Origin: Methylovorus glucosotrophus
Lineage (GTDB): Bacteria; Pseudomonadota; Gammaproteobacteria; Burkholderiales; Methylophilaceae
Direction of reading: 5' to 3'
Length of the DNA: 64,000 nucleotides
NCBI RefSeq assembly: GCF_009858335.1
Contig: NZ_VMSE01000001.1
Span: 2,232,001-2,296,000 of the forward strand
A program made the translations under genes and the position numbers. The notes under the pieces were generated by a model, which saw nothing but the letters and a program-made list of their open reading frames with translations, was not told the DNA's origin and did no database searches. Within the stretch, counting starts at the first letter, position 1. Each line of letters starts with the position of its first letter. This document shows, piece after piece, positions 10,133 to 20,400 of the stretch.

Positions 10133-12055
10133 TTAAACCTTGGCGCCAACGTCCGCCTTGAGTCGCTCTATAAAAGCGCTCACCGACATGGAACCAAGGT
10201 CTTCACCCTTGCGGGTACGCACAGCCACTTGTCCGCTTTGCATTTCGCGGTCACCTGCCACTAGCAGATAAGGCAGCTTCTGCAAGCTATGTTCGCGAAT
10301 TTTATAGGTTATTTTCTCATTCCTCAAGTCCGAATCGACCCGGAAGCCGTTTTTCCTGAGTTCGGCGACCACTTCCTGCACATAAGCAGACTGGCTATCG
10401 GTGATATTGAGGACCATGGCCTGAACAGGGGCGAGCCAGGTAGGCATCGCTCCGGCATAGTTTTCAATCAGGATACCCAGGAAACGCTCCATGGAACCGA
10501 CGATGGCGCGATGCAGCATCACAGGGTGCTTGCGCGTGTTGTCCTCAGCCACATACTCCGCACCAAGGCGCTCTGGCAAGTTGAAATCCAGCTGTATAGT
10601 ACCGCATTGCCACAGGCGGCCCAGACTGTCTTTCAGGGTAAATTCAATCTTGGGACCGTAAAACGCGCCTTCGCCCGGTTGCAGGTCGAATGCCAGATTA
10701 TTTTCCCGCAATGCCGCTGCCAGGGATGCTTCGGCTTTATCCCAGGTTTCATCAGAACCCACGCGCTTTTCAGGGCGAGTCGAGAGCTTGACCAGCACAT
10801 CGTTAAAACCAAAATCCTTGTAAGCCTGGTACAGCATGACAATAAAGTTCGCAACTTCCTGCTTTACTTGATCTTCAGTACAGAAAATGTGTGCGTCATC
10901 CTGGGTAAACCCACGCACGCGCATCAGACCATGCAATGCGCCGGAAGGCTCATTGCGGTGGCAGGAGCCAAACTCGGCCAGTCGCAGGGGCAGGTCGCGG
11001 TAGCTGTGCAAACCACTGTTGAATATCTGGATATGGCCAGGGCAATTCATCGGCTTCACCGCGTAATCGCGATTTTCCGAGGATGTGGTGAACATGTTTT
11101 CACGGTAATTTTGCCAGTGACCAGACTTCTCCCACAGGGAGCGGTCCATGATGGTCGGCGTTTTGACTTCCTGATAACCGTACTGACGGAACAGGCCGCG
11201 CATGTACTGCTCCACTTCCTGCCACAAGTTCCAGCCTCGCGGATGCCAGAACACCATGCCGGGCGCTTCGTCCTGCATGTGAAAATAGTCCAACTGCTTG
11301 CCCAGCTTGCGGTGATCGCGCTTTTCCGCCTCTTCCAGCATGTGCAGATAGGCTTCCAGGTCTTCCTTTTTTGCCCAGGCAGTACCGTAAATGCGTTGCA
11401 GCATTTCGTTGTTGGAATCGCCACGCCAGTAAGCGCCAGCAACCTTCATCAGCTTAAATGCCTTGAGTTTGCCGGTAGAGGGCACATGCGGACCACGACA
11501 GAGGTCGGTGAAATTGCCTTCGGTATAGAGCGACACATCCTGGTCCGCCGGAATGGAGGCAATGATTTCCGCCTTGTAGGCCTCGCCTATGGACTGGAAA
11601 TACGCCACGGCTTCATCGCGCGGCAATACCTTGCGGGTTACCTGCTCATCCTTTTTGGCGAGCTCGGCCATTTTCTTTTCAATGGCTTCCAGATCTTCCG
11701 GCGTAAATGGACGCTTGTATGAAAAGTCATAGTAGAAGCCGTTATCAATGACCGGGCCAATGGTTACCTGGGCTTCCGGGAACAGCTCTTTGACCGCATA
11801 CGCCAGCAAGTGAGCAGTGGAGTGGCGAATGACTTCAAGGCCGTCCGCATCCTTGTCCGTAATGATGGCGAGGTCCACATCCTCGGCGATCTCGAAAGAC
11901 GTATCCACCAGGCGAGGCTCCTGCCCCGGCAATGTGACTTTGCCTGCCAGTGCGGCACGAGCAAGGCCTGCGCCTATGCTTTGCGCAACCGCAGCAACGG
12001 TTAAGGGGGCGTCGAACTGTCGTTCAGAGCCGTCAGGCAAACGTATTACCGGCAT
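10133..12055 (-). CDS. thrS: Threonine-tRNA ligase
   Basis: A 640-residue class II synthetase with the full domain set: N-terminal TGS domain (1-62), editing domain (about 65-225; [11 protein letters not shown] and CRGPHV supply the HxxxH/C-H motif), catalytic core (about 245-535; [10 protein letters not shown] with the zinc cysteine, motif 2 [22 protein letters not shown], motif 3 [17 protein letters not shown]) and anticodon-binding domain (about 540-640). It is the first gene of the thrS-infC-rpmI-rplT-pheST-ihfA run. The ATG follows a GAAAGATC stretch, a modest Shine-Dalgarno. Confidence 0.98.
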   Translation of the reverse strand: MPVIRLPDGSERQFDAPLTVAAVAQSIGAGLARAALAGKVTLPGQEPRLVDTSFEIAEDVDLAIITDKDADGLEVIRHSTAHLLAYAVKELFPEAQVTIGPVIDNGFYYDFSYKRPFTPEDLEAIEKKMAELAKKDEQVTRKVLPRDEAVAYFQSIGEAYKAEIIASIPADQDVSLYTEGNFTDLCRGPHVPSTGKLKAFKLMKVAGAYWRGDSNNEMLQRIYGTAWAKKEDLEAYLHMLEEAEKRDHRKLGKQLDYFHMQDEAPGMVFWHPRGWNLWQEVEQYMRGLFRQYGYQEVKTPTIMDRSLWEKSGHWQNYRENMFTTSSENRDYAVKPMNCPGHIQIFNSGLHSYRDLPLRLAEFGSCHRNEPSGALHGLMRVRGFTQDDAHIFCTEDQVKQEVANFIVMLYQAYKDFGFNDVLVKLSTRPEKRVGSDETWDKAEASLAAALRENNLAFDLQPGEGAFYGPKIEFTLKDSLGRLWQCGTIQLDFNLPERLGAEYVAEDNTRKHPVMLHRAIVGSMERFLGILIENYAGAMPTWLAPVQAMVLNITDSQSAYVQEVVAELRKNGFRVDSDLRNEKITYKIREHSLQKLPYLLVAGDREMQSGQVAVRTRKGEDLGSMSVSAFIERLKADVGAKV

Positions 12056-12294
12056 AGTGATCTTTCAAGCTATTAAGGGGACTGCAGATGTAAAAGTCGT
12101 TGATTTAACGGCTTTCCAGCGTATGGGGGAGGATGCCGCCCAACGGGAAATTATCGCACAAAGCGCAAAAGCTGGACAACATCCCTGACCAACTGAATCA
12201 TGCTAGGCTATTTATGCCCCATTTGCGGAAAATCAGGCACCCGAACACCTCATGTTGAACACGCCTGCATGCCGCACATTCATGACGAGAGCCC

Positions 12295-12969
12295 ATGCAA
12301 ACAGCCCCACCTGACAATACAGACATCGCAGCCAGCCGCTTTCTGGCGGGATTGGATGCAGACTGGCAACGCCTGGTCACCTTGGTGGGGCCTTGCGCCA
12401 TTCAGCGCCGCGAGCAGGGAGAACCTTATGAGGCGCTGGTACGCGCCGTCGCCCACCAGCAATTGCATGGCAACGCCGCCGCCGCCATATTGGCCAGACT
12501 GATGGCAAGCTTTCCGCATCATGGTTTTCCCAGTCCGGAGCAGCTTGCAACCGCGGATGAAACACAGCTCAGAAGCTGCGGTCTATCCATGGCAAAAGTC
12601 AACGCCATCAGGGGCATTGCCGCAGCCACGCTGGCGGGCACCGTCCCCAGCGCCAGGCTCGCTGCGGGCATGAGCGAAGAAGAGTTGATCACCCGCCTCA
12701 CCTCGCTGAAGGGCATAGGCCGGTGGACGGTAGAAATGCTGCTGATATTTAGCCTGGGACGCAATGACGTGCTGCCGGTGGATGATTTTGGCGTACGCGA
12801 AGGCTGGCGCCTGCTTAAAAACCTGCCTGAGCAGCCTAAGCCCAAAGCCCTGGCTGTGATTGGCGAACAATGGAAACCCTACCGCAGTATTGCTGCGTGG
12901 TATTTATGGCAAGCAGCCAACCTGGGTAAACGTGGCGCGCTGATGCCAGACAAGGAGCCAGTAGAATGA
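12295..12969 (+). CDS. DNA-3-methyladenine glycosylase II-like (HhH-GPD)
   Basis: A 224-residue base-excision repair glycosylase of the AlkA/MAG type. The helix-hairpin-helix is LTSLKGIGRWTVEMLL, followed by the glycine/proline-rich loop and catalytic aspartate in VLPVDDFGVREG (HhH-GPD signature, about 135-170). AVAHQQLHGNAAAAI is the usual N-terminal helix lining the pocket. It lacks the N-terminal beta domain of E. coli AlkA, as in the shorter MAG-type enzymes. It is divergent from thrS and overlaps the next gene by 4 bases (ATGA). Confidence 0.9.
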   Translation: MQTAPPDNTDIAASRFLAGLDADWQRLVTLVGPCAIQRREQGEPYEALVRAVAHQQLHGNAAAAILARLMASFPHHGFPSPEQLATADETQLRSCGLSMAKVNAIRGIAAATLAGTVPSARLAAGMSEEELITRLTSLKGIGRWTVEMLLIFSLGRNDVLPVDDFGVREGWRLLKNLPEQPKPKALAVIGEQWKPYRSIAAWYLWQAANLGKRGALMPDKEPVE

Positions 12970-13223
12970 AGCCAGAAACAGCACGTGAAGAATTGATCCG
13001 AGCCACTCATCTGGCGATGGCTGGCCAATGGGATGCCGCCCACAACATTGCCCAGGCCTCGGGGCATCCCATCGCGCACTGGATTCACGCCGTGTTGCAT
13101 AAGATAGAACCTGACGAGGGCAACAGCCGCTACTGGTATGCGAGGACTAGCCGTCGCTATGAGGAATACGAGACGCCGGAAGAAGAGTGGCAGGCGATAT
13201 TGGCTGAGCTTTCTGAGCCCTGA
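12966..13223 (+). CDS. Conserved hypothetical protein coupled to the DNA glycosylase
   Basis: An 85-residue acidic, tryptophan-rich protein (SGHPIAHWIHAVLHKIEPDEGNSRYWY). It starts with an ATGA overlap at the glycosylase stop, so the two genes are probably translated together. No membrane segment or signal peptide is seen. Similar small proteins are annotated only as hypothetical. The repeated W/Y pattern and length suggest a small helical fold, but no function is assigned. Confidence 0.75.
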   Translation: MKPETAREELIRATHLAMAGQWDAAHNIAQASGHPIAHWIHAVLHKIEPDEGNSRYWYARTSRRYEEYETPEEEWQAILAELSEP

Positions 13224-13418
13224 ACAGAGGCCTGAACAAAGCCCTGAAGCTCAGCGCTCTGCGGGCTTCAAACCCAGTGGCAAGGCCGCCGCAAGCCAGC
13301 CGCTGTTTCAATTGCTTTCATTTATTACATTTTTCTGTAACAAATGTCTGTCACAATGCAATTGTTGGTTTTACCCAAACCAACGATTTCTCAACATCAA
13401 AAATCCCAAAAGGACATT

Positions 13419-13670
13419 ATGCTTATCAAGTTTTTCATTCTGTTTGCCATACCCTTTGTCTTTACTGCATTCAGCGCTGGTTTAGGCTGGTTTGCCAATG
13501 AAAGCGACGGCGCCATGCTGACCGGCACAACCGGCTTTGTGGTTTCGGCCGCGTGGGCTTTCTACAGCTGGGCAACATCGCCACTTCACCGTCGACAGCC
13601 CATCAGCCGCCAGAGCGCAAATCGCTCCCCGGCCGCCACGGTCAAAATAGCCCGTCTTAAGGCGTGCTAA
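13419..13670 (+). CDS. Small membrane protein, unknown function
   Basis: An 83-residue protein chosen from the ATG at 13419, which has AGGA 7 bases upstream. The same frame begins further upstream without a ribosome site. Two hydrophobic segments (about 3-22 and 32-52) are followed by a basic, probably cytoplasmic tail (RRQPISRQSANRS). It stands alone, with a 195-base gap before it and a terminator 5 bases after it. No family recognised. Confidence 0.65.
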   Translation: MLIKFFILFAIPFVFTAFSAGLGWFANESDGAMLTGTTGFVVSAAWAFYSWATSPLHRRQPISRQSANRSPAATVKIARLKAC

Positions 13671-13675
13671 TACAT

Positions 13676-13702
13676 AAAAAGGCAGCCTGAGCTGCCTTTT
13701 TT
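13676..13702. terminator. Bidirectional rho-independent terminator
   Basis: AAAAAGGCAGC and GCTGCCTTTTT form an 11-bp stem with a CTGA loop. Flanking A- and T-runs give a U-tract in both directions, fitting its place between the convergent genes ending at 13670 and 13730. Confidence 0.9.
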
Positions 13703-13729
13703 GTTAACTCCGGACAGCTGCCATCTTTC

Positions 13730-13990
13730 TCAAGCCTGGTCGCCAACCGCATCGCGCGCCGCATGCAAACTGGCATTCAATCTGTCCACCACTTCGGCCC
13801 AATCGGCATCGGCCTGGATGGCTTCACGCAGGAATGCCGCCTGCGATAGCGTCCAGAATGGGGCTTCGCTCAACGCCAGACCCGTGTGCAAATGGCCATG
13901 CGTGCTAATGAACTCCACTATCGATGCTTCATCCGAAGGCAATCCTAGCTGCTCAAACAATTGAGCCATTTCATGCGCGGGGCTTTCCAT
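13730..13990 (-). CDS. DUF2789 family protein
   Basis: An 86-residue protein with the family pattern: MAQLFEQLGLPSDEASIVEFI near the start, ALSEAPFWTLSQAAFLREA in the middle and DADWAEVVDRLNASL near the end. DUF2789 proteins are small, soluble and uncharacterised, widespread in beta- and gammaproteobacteria. A monocistronic position is likely, with the terminator at 13676 beyond its end. Confidence 0.8.
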   Translation of the reverse strand: MESPAHEMAQLFEQLGLPSDEASIVEFISTHGHLHTGLALSEAPFWTLSQAAFLREAIQADADWAEVVDRLNASLHAARDAVGDQA

Positions 13991-14052
13991 GCATTACCTC
14001 CCATTATTGATCTCACTACCAATGTGACCGCCATCACGCCATGGCGTTCGCG

Positions 14053-16410
14053 CTACATTTTCTGGCGGATGGCCAGCACGGCCTGATTGCGCAAGGTGCG
14101 CAACAAGGACAACTGTCGCTGCGATATCTGCATGCTGTTGGCGGTAGGCATATCGGCATAAAACAGGGCAATGGGTTTTTCCTTGATGACGATAGGCAAT
14201 AGCAGCAAGCTACCCGTCGTCACCATGGCGCGATACCAGGCGGGAATTTTGTCCGCAATATTGGGCGCATTGATGTCCGCGATGGAGAGATCGGCGGCCT
14301 TGCTGAGCGCGATCTGAAACACATCGGGCGCCGTACTGATAGGAAAGCGAAACTTGGGCAGCATGGCGTCGGCATCCTTGCCAAAACCAAAGCGGGCCGC
14401 CATCACGTTGTGCTTGGCATCGCGCACGCAGATAATCGTGCGCTGAAACTCCATGCCGCGATGCATGGTTTCCAGCACCATCTGCATGATGTCATTGAGC
14501 TGATGGTCTTCCACCAGCGTATTGGTCACGTCCTGAATGCCCGCCGACAGGATGGCATCGGCATCGTGCCGGTCAGCATCCCCATCCTCCACATCGGCAA
14601 TATGCCCCATGTCCAGACGCGTGATACCGGCCATGCTATCCACTTCGGGAGGCTGCTGTTTGGCGACTGGCTCTTCCTCCCCGGCCCACTGCCGCATTTT
14701 TTTCATCAGGGCACTTTGGGCGAGATTGATGCTGACGATACCGGCGCGTGCCGACATTTCAGCCAGGCTGGACTCTATCGCCGCACGCAACTGCGGCTCG
14801 GTAATCGCCACCGCATCTTTGTAGCGCTTCATGATCTTGCGTATGCCCTGTGTTTGCTGCTCGGCGTTGCCATGGGCAATCACCGCACAGAGCTCGTTGG
14901 CGAGATTGACCGTCACCGTCAGGGTTTCCAGCTCGCCATAGGGCTTGATCACCTCACCCACCAGTCTTTGCATGCCCGCCAGCAGACGGGGCGGGAAATT
15001 CCAGCTCTTGGCAACGCCCACGCCCAGCTCGCTATACCCTATGCCCAGCACCTTTACCGCTGCCTTTTCCTCGCCGTCGCCCTGTTCCACCAGCCGCGCG
15101 ACTTCCTGGCTTTCTTCAAAGAAATAAAACGTCGCCAACAGCTTGCCCAGGTTACGAAACATGGAGCAGATCATGGCCTCCTCGGCATCACGTATATTGC
15201 GGCCCGAGGAAAATTGCGCGGCCAGTATCCCGGCAAAATACGATGACAGCACATCGTCCTTCAGCTGGGCGGCTTGCGCCTTGTTCTGGAGAAACTCAAA
15301 CAGAATCAGCGTCATCGCCACATTGCGCACCGTCTCAAAACCCAGGATCACCACCGCCTTGGAAATGGTGTTGATCTTGCCGCCAAATTGGCCATAGGTG
15401 ACGGTATTCACCAGTCGCAGCAGCTTGTTGGTCAGGGCAAAGTCCTGCAGGATGGTCTTGGTGAGAATGTTGGTACTGGCAGACTCGTCATCCACCACGC
15501 GATTGATCTCGCTCAGGGTAGACGACAAAATCGGGAAATCACTCTTGCTCTGCATGCGCCGCAGCAAAAACTCCAGCGTGCTGTGCTTGCCGTCGTGCCC
15601 GGATTTTTCATCCTCGCGCGTCGGGTCAAGGTATTGCTGCAAGGCCTGGTTCATGGCGGCAGCATTGGCATAGCGGTCATCCGGATTTTTTGCCAGCGCT
15701 TTCAGGATAATGGCTTCCAGCTGGGCATCCACATGGATGTTGCGTTCAGACGGCGCGGTGGTGGCATCATGCAGCGTCTTGCGCAGCACCTCCTGCACAT
15801 CATCGCCCTCCACTGCGGGCTGGCCCGTCACCAGCGCATACAACAGCATGCCTAGCGAATAAAGGTCGGCACGCGGCGTGATTGTTTTGCCGGTGACCAT
15901 TTCGGGCGCCATGTAATGTGGCGAGCCTTCAATACGGCCCTGAGGTGGCTGGCTGATGCTACGCGCAATCCCAAAATCCATGATCTGCGGCTGGCCGGTC
16001 GCGTTCAGCATGATATTGGCGGGCTTGATATCCAGATGCAGCACGTCCTGCGCATGCGCATAGGCAACGGCATCCAGCAGGCTGCTGACAATCTGCACGG
16101 CACGGGTCAGCGGCAGCCCGGGTTCCGCGTGCAGCAGCTGCGCCAGCGTCTGCCCTTGCACATAGGCATACACCAGATAGGGGGCGCCCTCGTGTTCTCC
16201 CGCATCAAACAGGGTCACGATATTGGCGTGCTGCAGCTTGCTGACGATACGCGCCTCCTGCAGCAGCGCGCCCATGCCCTCTTGCGTGGCATGCAGGGTT
16301 TTGATCGCCACATCGCGCCCCAGATGGCTGTCACGCGCAAGGTATACAATGCCTTGCGCGCCTTTGCCCAGCATGCGCACGATTTCAAAACGGCCGATCT
16401 TTGCCGCCAT
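14053..16410 (-). CDS. Ser/Thr protein kinase-HDOD-GAF signalling protein
   Basis: About 785 residues in three modules. (1) A Hanks-type kinase (about 1-265): glycine loop LGKGAQGIVYLA, ATP lysine in VAIKTL (K37), catalytic loop LHLDIKPANIML (HLD instead of HRD), DFGIA and a SPHYMAPEM activation segment. (2) An HDOD domain (about 285-480; FPILSSTLSEINRVV, TNKLLRLVNTVTYG, VILGFETVRNVAM). (3) A C-terminal GAF-like domain (about 615-780; FQRTIICVRDAKHNVMAARFG). The frame reaches 16425, but MAAKIGRF at 16410 has GGAG 6 bases upstream. No membrane helix is visible, so it is cytoplasmic. Substrate unknown. It lies directly downstream of the two-component genes. Confidence 0.88.
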   Translation of the reverse strand: MAAKIGRFEIVRMLGKGAQGIVYLARDSHLGRDVAIKTLHATQEGMGALLQEARIVSKLQHANIVTLFDAGEHEGAPYLVYAYVQGQTLAQLLHAEPGLPLTRAVQIVSSLLDAVAYAHAQDVLHLDIKPANIMLNATGQPQIMDFGIARSISQPPQGRIEGSPHYMAPEMVTGKTITPRADLYSLGMLLYALVTGQPAVEGDDVQEVLRKTLHDATTAPSERNIHVDAQLEAIILKALAKNPDDRYANAAAMNQALQQYLDPTREDEKSGHDGKHSTLEFLLRRMQSKSDFPILSSTLSEINRVVDDESASTNILTKTILQDFALTNKLLRLVNTVTYGQFGGKINTISKAVVILGFETVRNVAMTLILFEFLQNKAQAAQLKDDVLSSYFAGILAAQFSSGRNIRDAEEAMICSMFRNLGKLLATFYFFEESQEVARLVEQGDGEEKAAVKVLGIGYSELGVGVAKSWNFPPRLLAGMQRLVGEVIKPYGELETLTVTVNLANELCAVIAHGNAEQQTQGIRKIMKRYKDAVAITEPQLRAAIESSLAEMSARAGIVSINLAQSALMKKMRQWAGEEEPVAKQQPPEVDSMAGITRLDMGHIADVEDGDADRHDADAILSAGIQDVTNTLVEDHQLNDIMQMVLETMHRGMEFQRTIICVRDAKHNVMAARFGFGKDADAMLPKFRFPISTAPDVFQIALSKAADLSIADINAPNIADKIPAWYRAMVTTGSLLLLPIVIKEKPIALFYADMPTANSMQISQRQLSLLRTLRNQAVLAIRQKM

Positions 16411-16535
16411 ATGCTCTCCACCCATAGATGCGCCTTGCCGCTGACGGCATGCGCTGTGACTGTTATTGAACTGCTGGATTTATTATCCTGTGGTTCAACA
16501 TAGCATATCCGGCCTTAAAGCCAAACGAGGAAACG

Positions 16536-17480
16536 CTAAATCTTGAGTTTGCTTCTTGCCAGCGCCGAAGCGGCGGTGCGGGTCTCTACCCCGAGCTTGG
16601 TGAACACGTGCTCGAGATGCTTGTTGATGGTACGCGGACTGGTACCCAGGATGTCGCCGATATCGCGATTGGTCTTGCCCTGCATGGCCCAGTACAGCAC
16701 CTCGGACTCGCGTCGGGTGAGTTTGAAGGTGGTCATCAGCGCATCAATCTTGGCAGCATCCGACTCTTCGTGCAGCAGAATCACCCACTGGTCATCGTTA
16801 TCGATTTCCACCAGGGTAAAAATCAGGCGGCCACTGCCTTGCGGAATGGTCAGTGTCGGCTTGTTGAGTCCAGCAATGCCGCCCTCGAACAGCTCTTTCA
16901 GCCAGCGCACCAGCTCCGGCGGCATGGTAGCGCTATATTCAGGCATGGTTTCTTCACCAAAATAACGCTCCATCCACTGCCGCGCCAATGGTGTCTGCCA
17001 GACGATCTTGCCAGTGCCCGGCGTCACCGCAATCGCGGCCTGGCCAAAGGCATCGAGCACCCCACGGGTCTGGTGTACCAGTCGCGATGTCTTCAAATGT
17101 GCGCTGATACGTGCCAGTACCTCTGCCGTGCGTATGGGCTTGGTCACATAATCGGTGCCGCCCGCCTCAAACCCCGCCACAATGTTTTCGGACTCGGTGA
17201 GGCCAGTCATGAAAATCACCGGAATATGTCGCGTCACCAGCTCCTGCTTCAGGCGACGGCATACCTCAAAGCCATCCAGCCCCGGCATGATGGCATCCAG
17301 CAGAATGACATCAGGCTGAGCCTGTGCCGCTGTCGCCAGGGCCGTTGCGCCATCCTGGGCAATCAGCACCATAAAGCCGGATTCATCCAGGGCATCATGC
17401 AATACCGCCAGGTTATCCAGCACATCGTCAACGATCAGAACAACCGTCTGCACGCTACGGTCATCATTCGCTTTTTTCAT
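16536..17480 (-). CDS. Response regulator, receiver plus LuxR-type DNA-binding domain
   Basis: A 314-residue regulator. The receiver (about 12-128) has the acidic pair in IVDDVLDN, phospho-acceptor Asp in DVILLDAIMP, Thr in MTGLT and Lys in VTKPIRTAEV. A PAS-like middle (about 140-235) precedes a C-terminal LuxR/NarL helix-turn-helix (about 250-312; FKLTRRESEVLYWAMQGKTNRDIGDILGTSPRTINKHLEHVFTKLGV; shown as the diagnostic block TRRESEVL...NRDIG...SPRTINKHL). It overlaps the permease-kinase gene by 17 bases and is the probable output of that sensor. Target promoters are not known; the urea/amide genes upstream are the best guess. Confidence 0.92.
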   Translation of the reverse strand: MKKANDDRSVQTVVLIVDDVLDNLAVLHDALDESGFMVLIAQDGATALATAAQAQPDVILLDAIMPGLDGFEVCRRLKQELVTRHIPVIFMTGLTESENIVAGFEAGGTDYVTKPIRTAEVLARISAHLKTSRLVHQTRGVLDAFGQAAIAVTPGTGKIVWQTPLARQWMERYFGEETMPEYSATMPPELVRWLKELFEGGIAGLNKPTLTIPQGSGRLIFTLVEIDNDDQWVILLHEESDAAKIDALMTTFKLTRRESEVLYWAMQGKTNRDIGDILGTSPRTINKHLEHVFTKLGVETRTAASALARSKLKI

Positions 17481-20400
17481 GGAGACTCACTTCTTCCAGT
17501 ATTTTTCGCATGGCATCGAGCTGAAATTCTTTCAGCAGCCGCTGCATCAGGGTCACAAAGGGGCCGTATTGTGGGCCCAGCAAGGCAATGACTTCCAGTT
17601 TTTCTGCCACTCCACGCACAAAGCCGATTTTCAGGAACGACTGCAACTCATGCAGAAACTCCGGCGGCGGGAATAGCAAAGGCTCCTGCGGTGGTGGAGG
17701 TGGCTCCTCGGCAACGCTCTCGGCGCGTGTCACCCACTCCAGGCCCAGGCGGTTACCCATCCAGCCCAGCAACTCAAACACATTCACCGGCTTGAGGATA
17801 ATGTCTTCAGTCGGAATTCCGGCCGTGTTTTCCAGCCCCTTGTCGAAAGCATTGGCCGAAACGATCCCAATGCAGACATCGGATTGATGCACCTTGCGTA
17901 TGATGTAGCTCGCTTCCCAGCCATCCATCACCGGCATCGCCAGATCCATCAAAATCAGATCGGGACGGAAATTGGGATATATCTCCAGACACTCGCGCCC
18001 ATTGGCCGCCTGCGCCATTTCAAAGCCCAGCGGCTCCAGAATATTAATGATCAGCTCGCGGTCCACATGCTCGTTATCCACCACCAGCACGCGGCGACGC
18101 GGGCCTTTGTATGCCACAGGCTGCGCAATGATGACCGACTGCATCTCGTTGCTGCTGTGAATTTGCGGCAAGAAGAGACGTATCTGAAACACGGTGCCAC
18201 TGCCCACCACACTGCGCACACTCAGCTCGCCGCCCATCAACTGCGTCAGCATCTTGCTGATGGTCAGCCCCAGGCCGGTGCCTGCCACCGTGCTGTTATT
18301 GGCCGCACTGCCACGGGCAAACGGCTCAAAGATTTCATCCAGCTCATCTTTCAGAATGCCAGGGCCGGTGTCCTCGATCTCAATGACAGCCAGCTCGCGC
18401 GCATAGCGCAGCCGGAATACCACGCCGCCCTGCCGGGTGAATTTCACGGCATTGCCCAGAATATTGATCAGGATCTGGCTCAGGCGCTTCTGATCGGCGC
18501 GCACCATATCGGGCAGATCGCCAGTGAGTTGATAGCTGAAGGTCAAGCCCTTGTTGCGGGCCTGCAGCTCGAACATATCGACCACCTGCTGGATAAACTC
18601 CGGCAGGCGCAAGGGCTTGATATCGAAGGTCAACTTGCCACTCTCGATACGGGCAATATCCAGCGTCCCTTCAATCAGCGATAGCAAATGCTCACCGCTA
18701 CGCCGAATCACGCGGATGGCGGGCTGGCGGGCAGCAGGAATGGAAACATCGTTATCCAGCAGCTGGGCATAGCCAAGAATACTGTTGAGCGGCGTGCGCA
18801 ACTCATGGCTGATGCCGGTGATATAGCGGCTCTTGGCCTGATTGGCTTGCTCGGCCACCTGGCGCGCCTGTTGCAGCTCAGCGTCGGTTTGCCGGTGCAG
18901 TTCGATTTCGCGCAGCAGCAAGCCGGTCTGGCGATTGGATTCTTCCTGCGCCACACGGCGGCTTTCACTGGTGAGCACCAGCCACCAGGCGATCACCGCA
19001 CTGGCAAACACCAGCGCCGCAAATACCTTTAGGAAGGCCAGCCGCAAGGGCCCGAGCAAAGCGGCGGCGGCACTTTTCTCCAGTATCAGCGTTTCGTGGA
19101 AGTAAATCAGCCCGAGCAGGGCGCCCAGGAAGGTCAGCGTGACCCCCATCAGCAGTAGATAGTTACTGAGACCGCTCTGCAAATAGGACCACAAGGCCTT
19201 GGGGAAGACAAACTTGAGCATGTCCTGCCACTGTTCGGAGAAACGCGCCTGCGGTTTGCAGGCATCGTTACAGCGGGCGTCCAGACAGCAGCACAGCGAG
19301 CAGATGAAGCCCTGGTAGGCCGGGCAGTTCGCCATGTCGTCAGTTTCGTAATCATTGCCACACACCGAGCATTTGGCGATGCGCATGGGGATGCTGGATT
19401 GTGGCAAGGTGAACTTGAACGGCTCACGCGCAATGTAATAACGGCCGCGCGTGGCCCAGGCAATCAGCGGTGATGCCAGCAAGGCGGTAAACAAGGCAAT
19501 AAAGGCCGAGAATGCCTGCGCCTGCTGACCAAAGGTGCCAGAAAACGCCAGGATGGATAGCACGGATGACAGCAGCATCGCGCCCACCCCTACCGGATTG
19601 ATGTCAAACAGATAGGCGCGGCGGAATTCGATGCCCTTGGGACTCAAGCCCAGCGGTTTGTTGATCACCAGATCGGCCACCACAGCGGCGATCCAGGCAA
19701 TCGCAATATTGGAGTAGAGCCCCAGCACCTGCTCCAGCGCCTGGAACACATCGAGCTCCATCAGCATGACGGCAATCAGCGCATTGAACACCATCCACAC
19801 CACACGTCCGGGGTGACTGTGCGTGAGCCGCGCGAAGAAGTTGGACCAGGCGAGCGAACCGGCATAGGCGTTGGTCATATTGACCTTGACCTGCGAGATC
19901 ACCACAAACAGGGTCGTGACCCCCAGCACCACCTGCGGCGACGAGAAGACGTAATTGAACCCTGCCATGTACATATGCGTCGGGTTGATCGCCTGCTCAT
20001 GACTGACGCCCTGCTCAATCACCAGATACGCCAGCAGCACGCCACCCAGCATTTTGAGGATGCCGAGCAATATCCAGCCCGGGCCCGCCAGCAAAACGCC
20101 CGCATGCCATTGCCATTTGTTCTTTTCGGTTTTTTCCGGCATGAATCGAAGGAAGTCGACCTGCTCGCCAATCTGCGGAATCAGGGCGATACCCACGGCA
20201 ATGGCGGCCCCAAACATCAGAAGGTTGAACTCGCCATGCAGGCCGGAACTGCCGCTATAGGCATGCAGGCGATTGAGTATGTCCGGATCTTTATAGATCA
20301 CAAAAATGAAAGGCAAGGCCAGCAGCACCAGCCATATCGGCTGGGTGATCATCTGGATGCGGCTCACTAGCGTCACGCCGTGCGTCACCAGCGGAATGAC

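Noticed and set aside
10289..11722. Long plus-strand ORF opposite thrS, and similar ones opposite ureC (24213-25610), nuoM (44478-45911) and tpiA/recJ
   Set aside because: These are antisense shadows of clearly recognised genes; the products lack any family match and have no ribosome sites.
12200..12502. Plus-strand ORF with a CPICG start before the glycosylase gene
   Set aside because: It overlaps the glycosylase in another frame, and its second half is a shadow of that gene. Only one CxxC is present.
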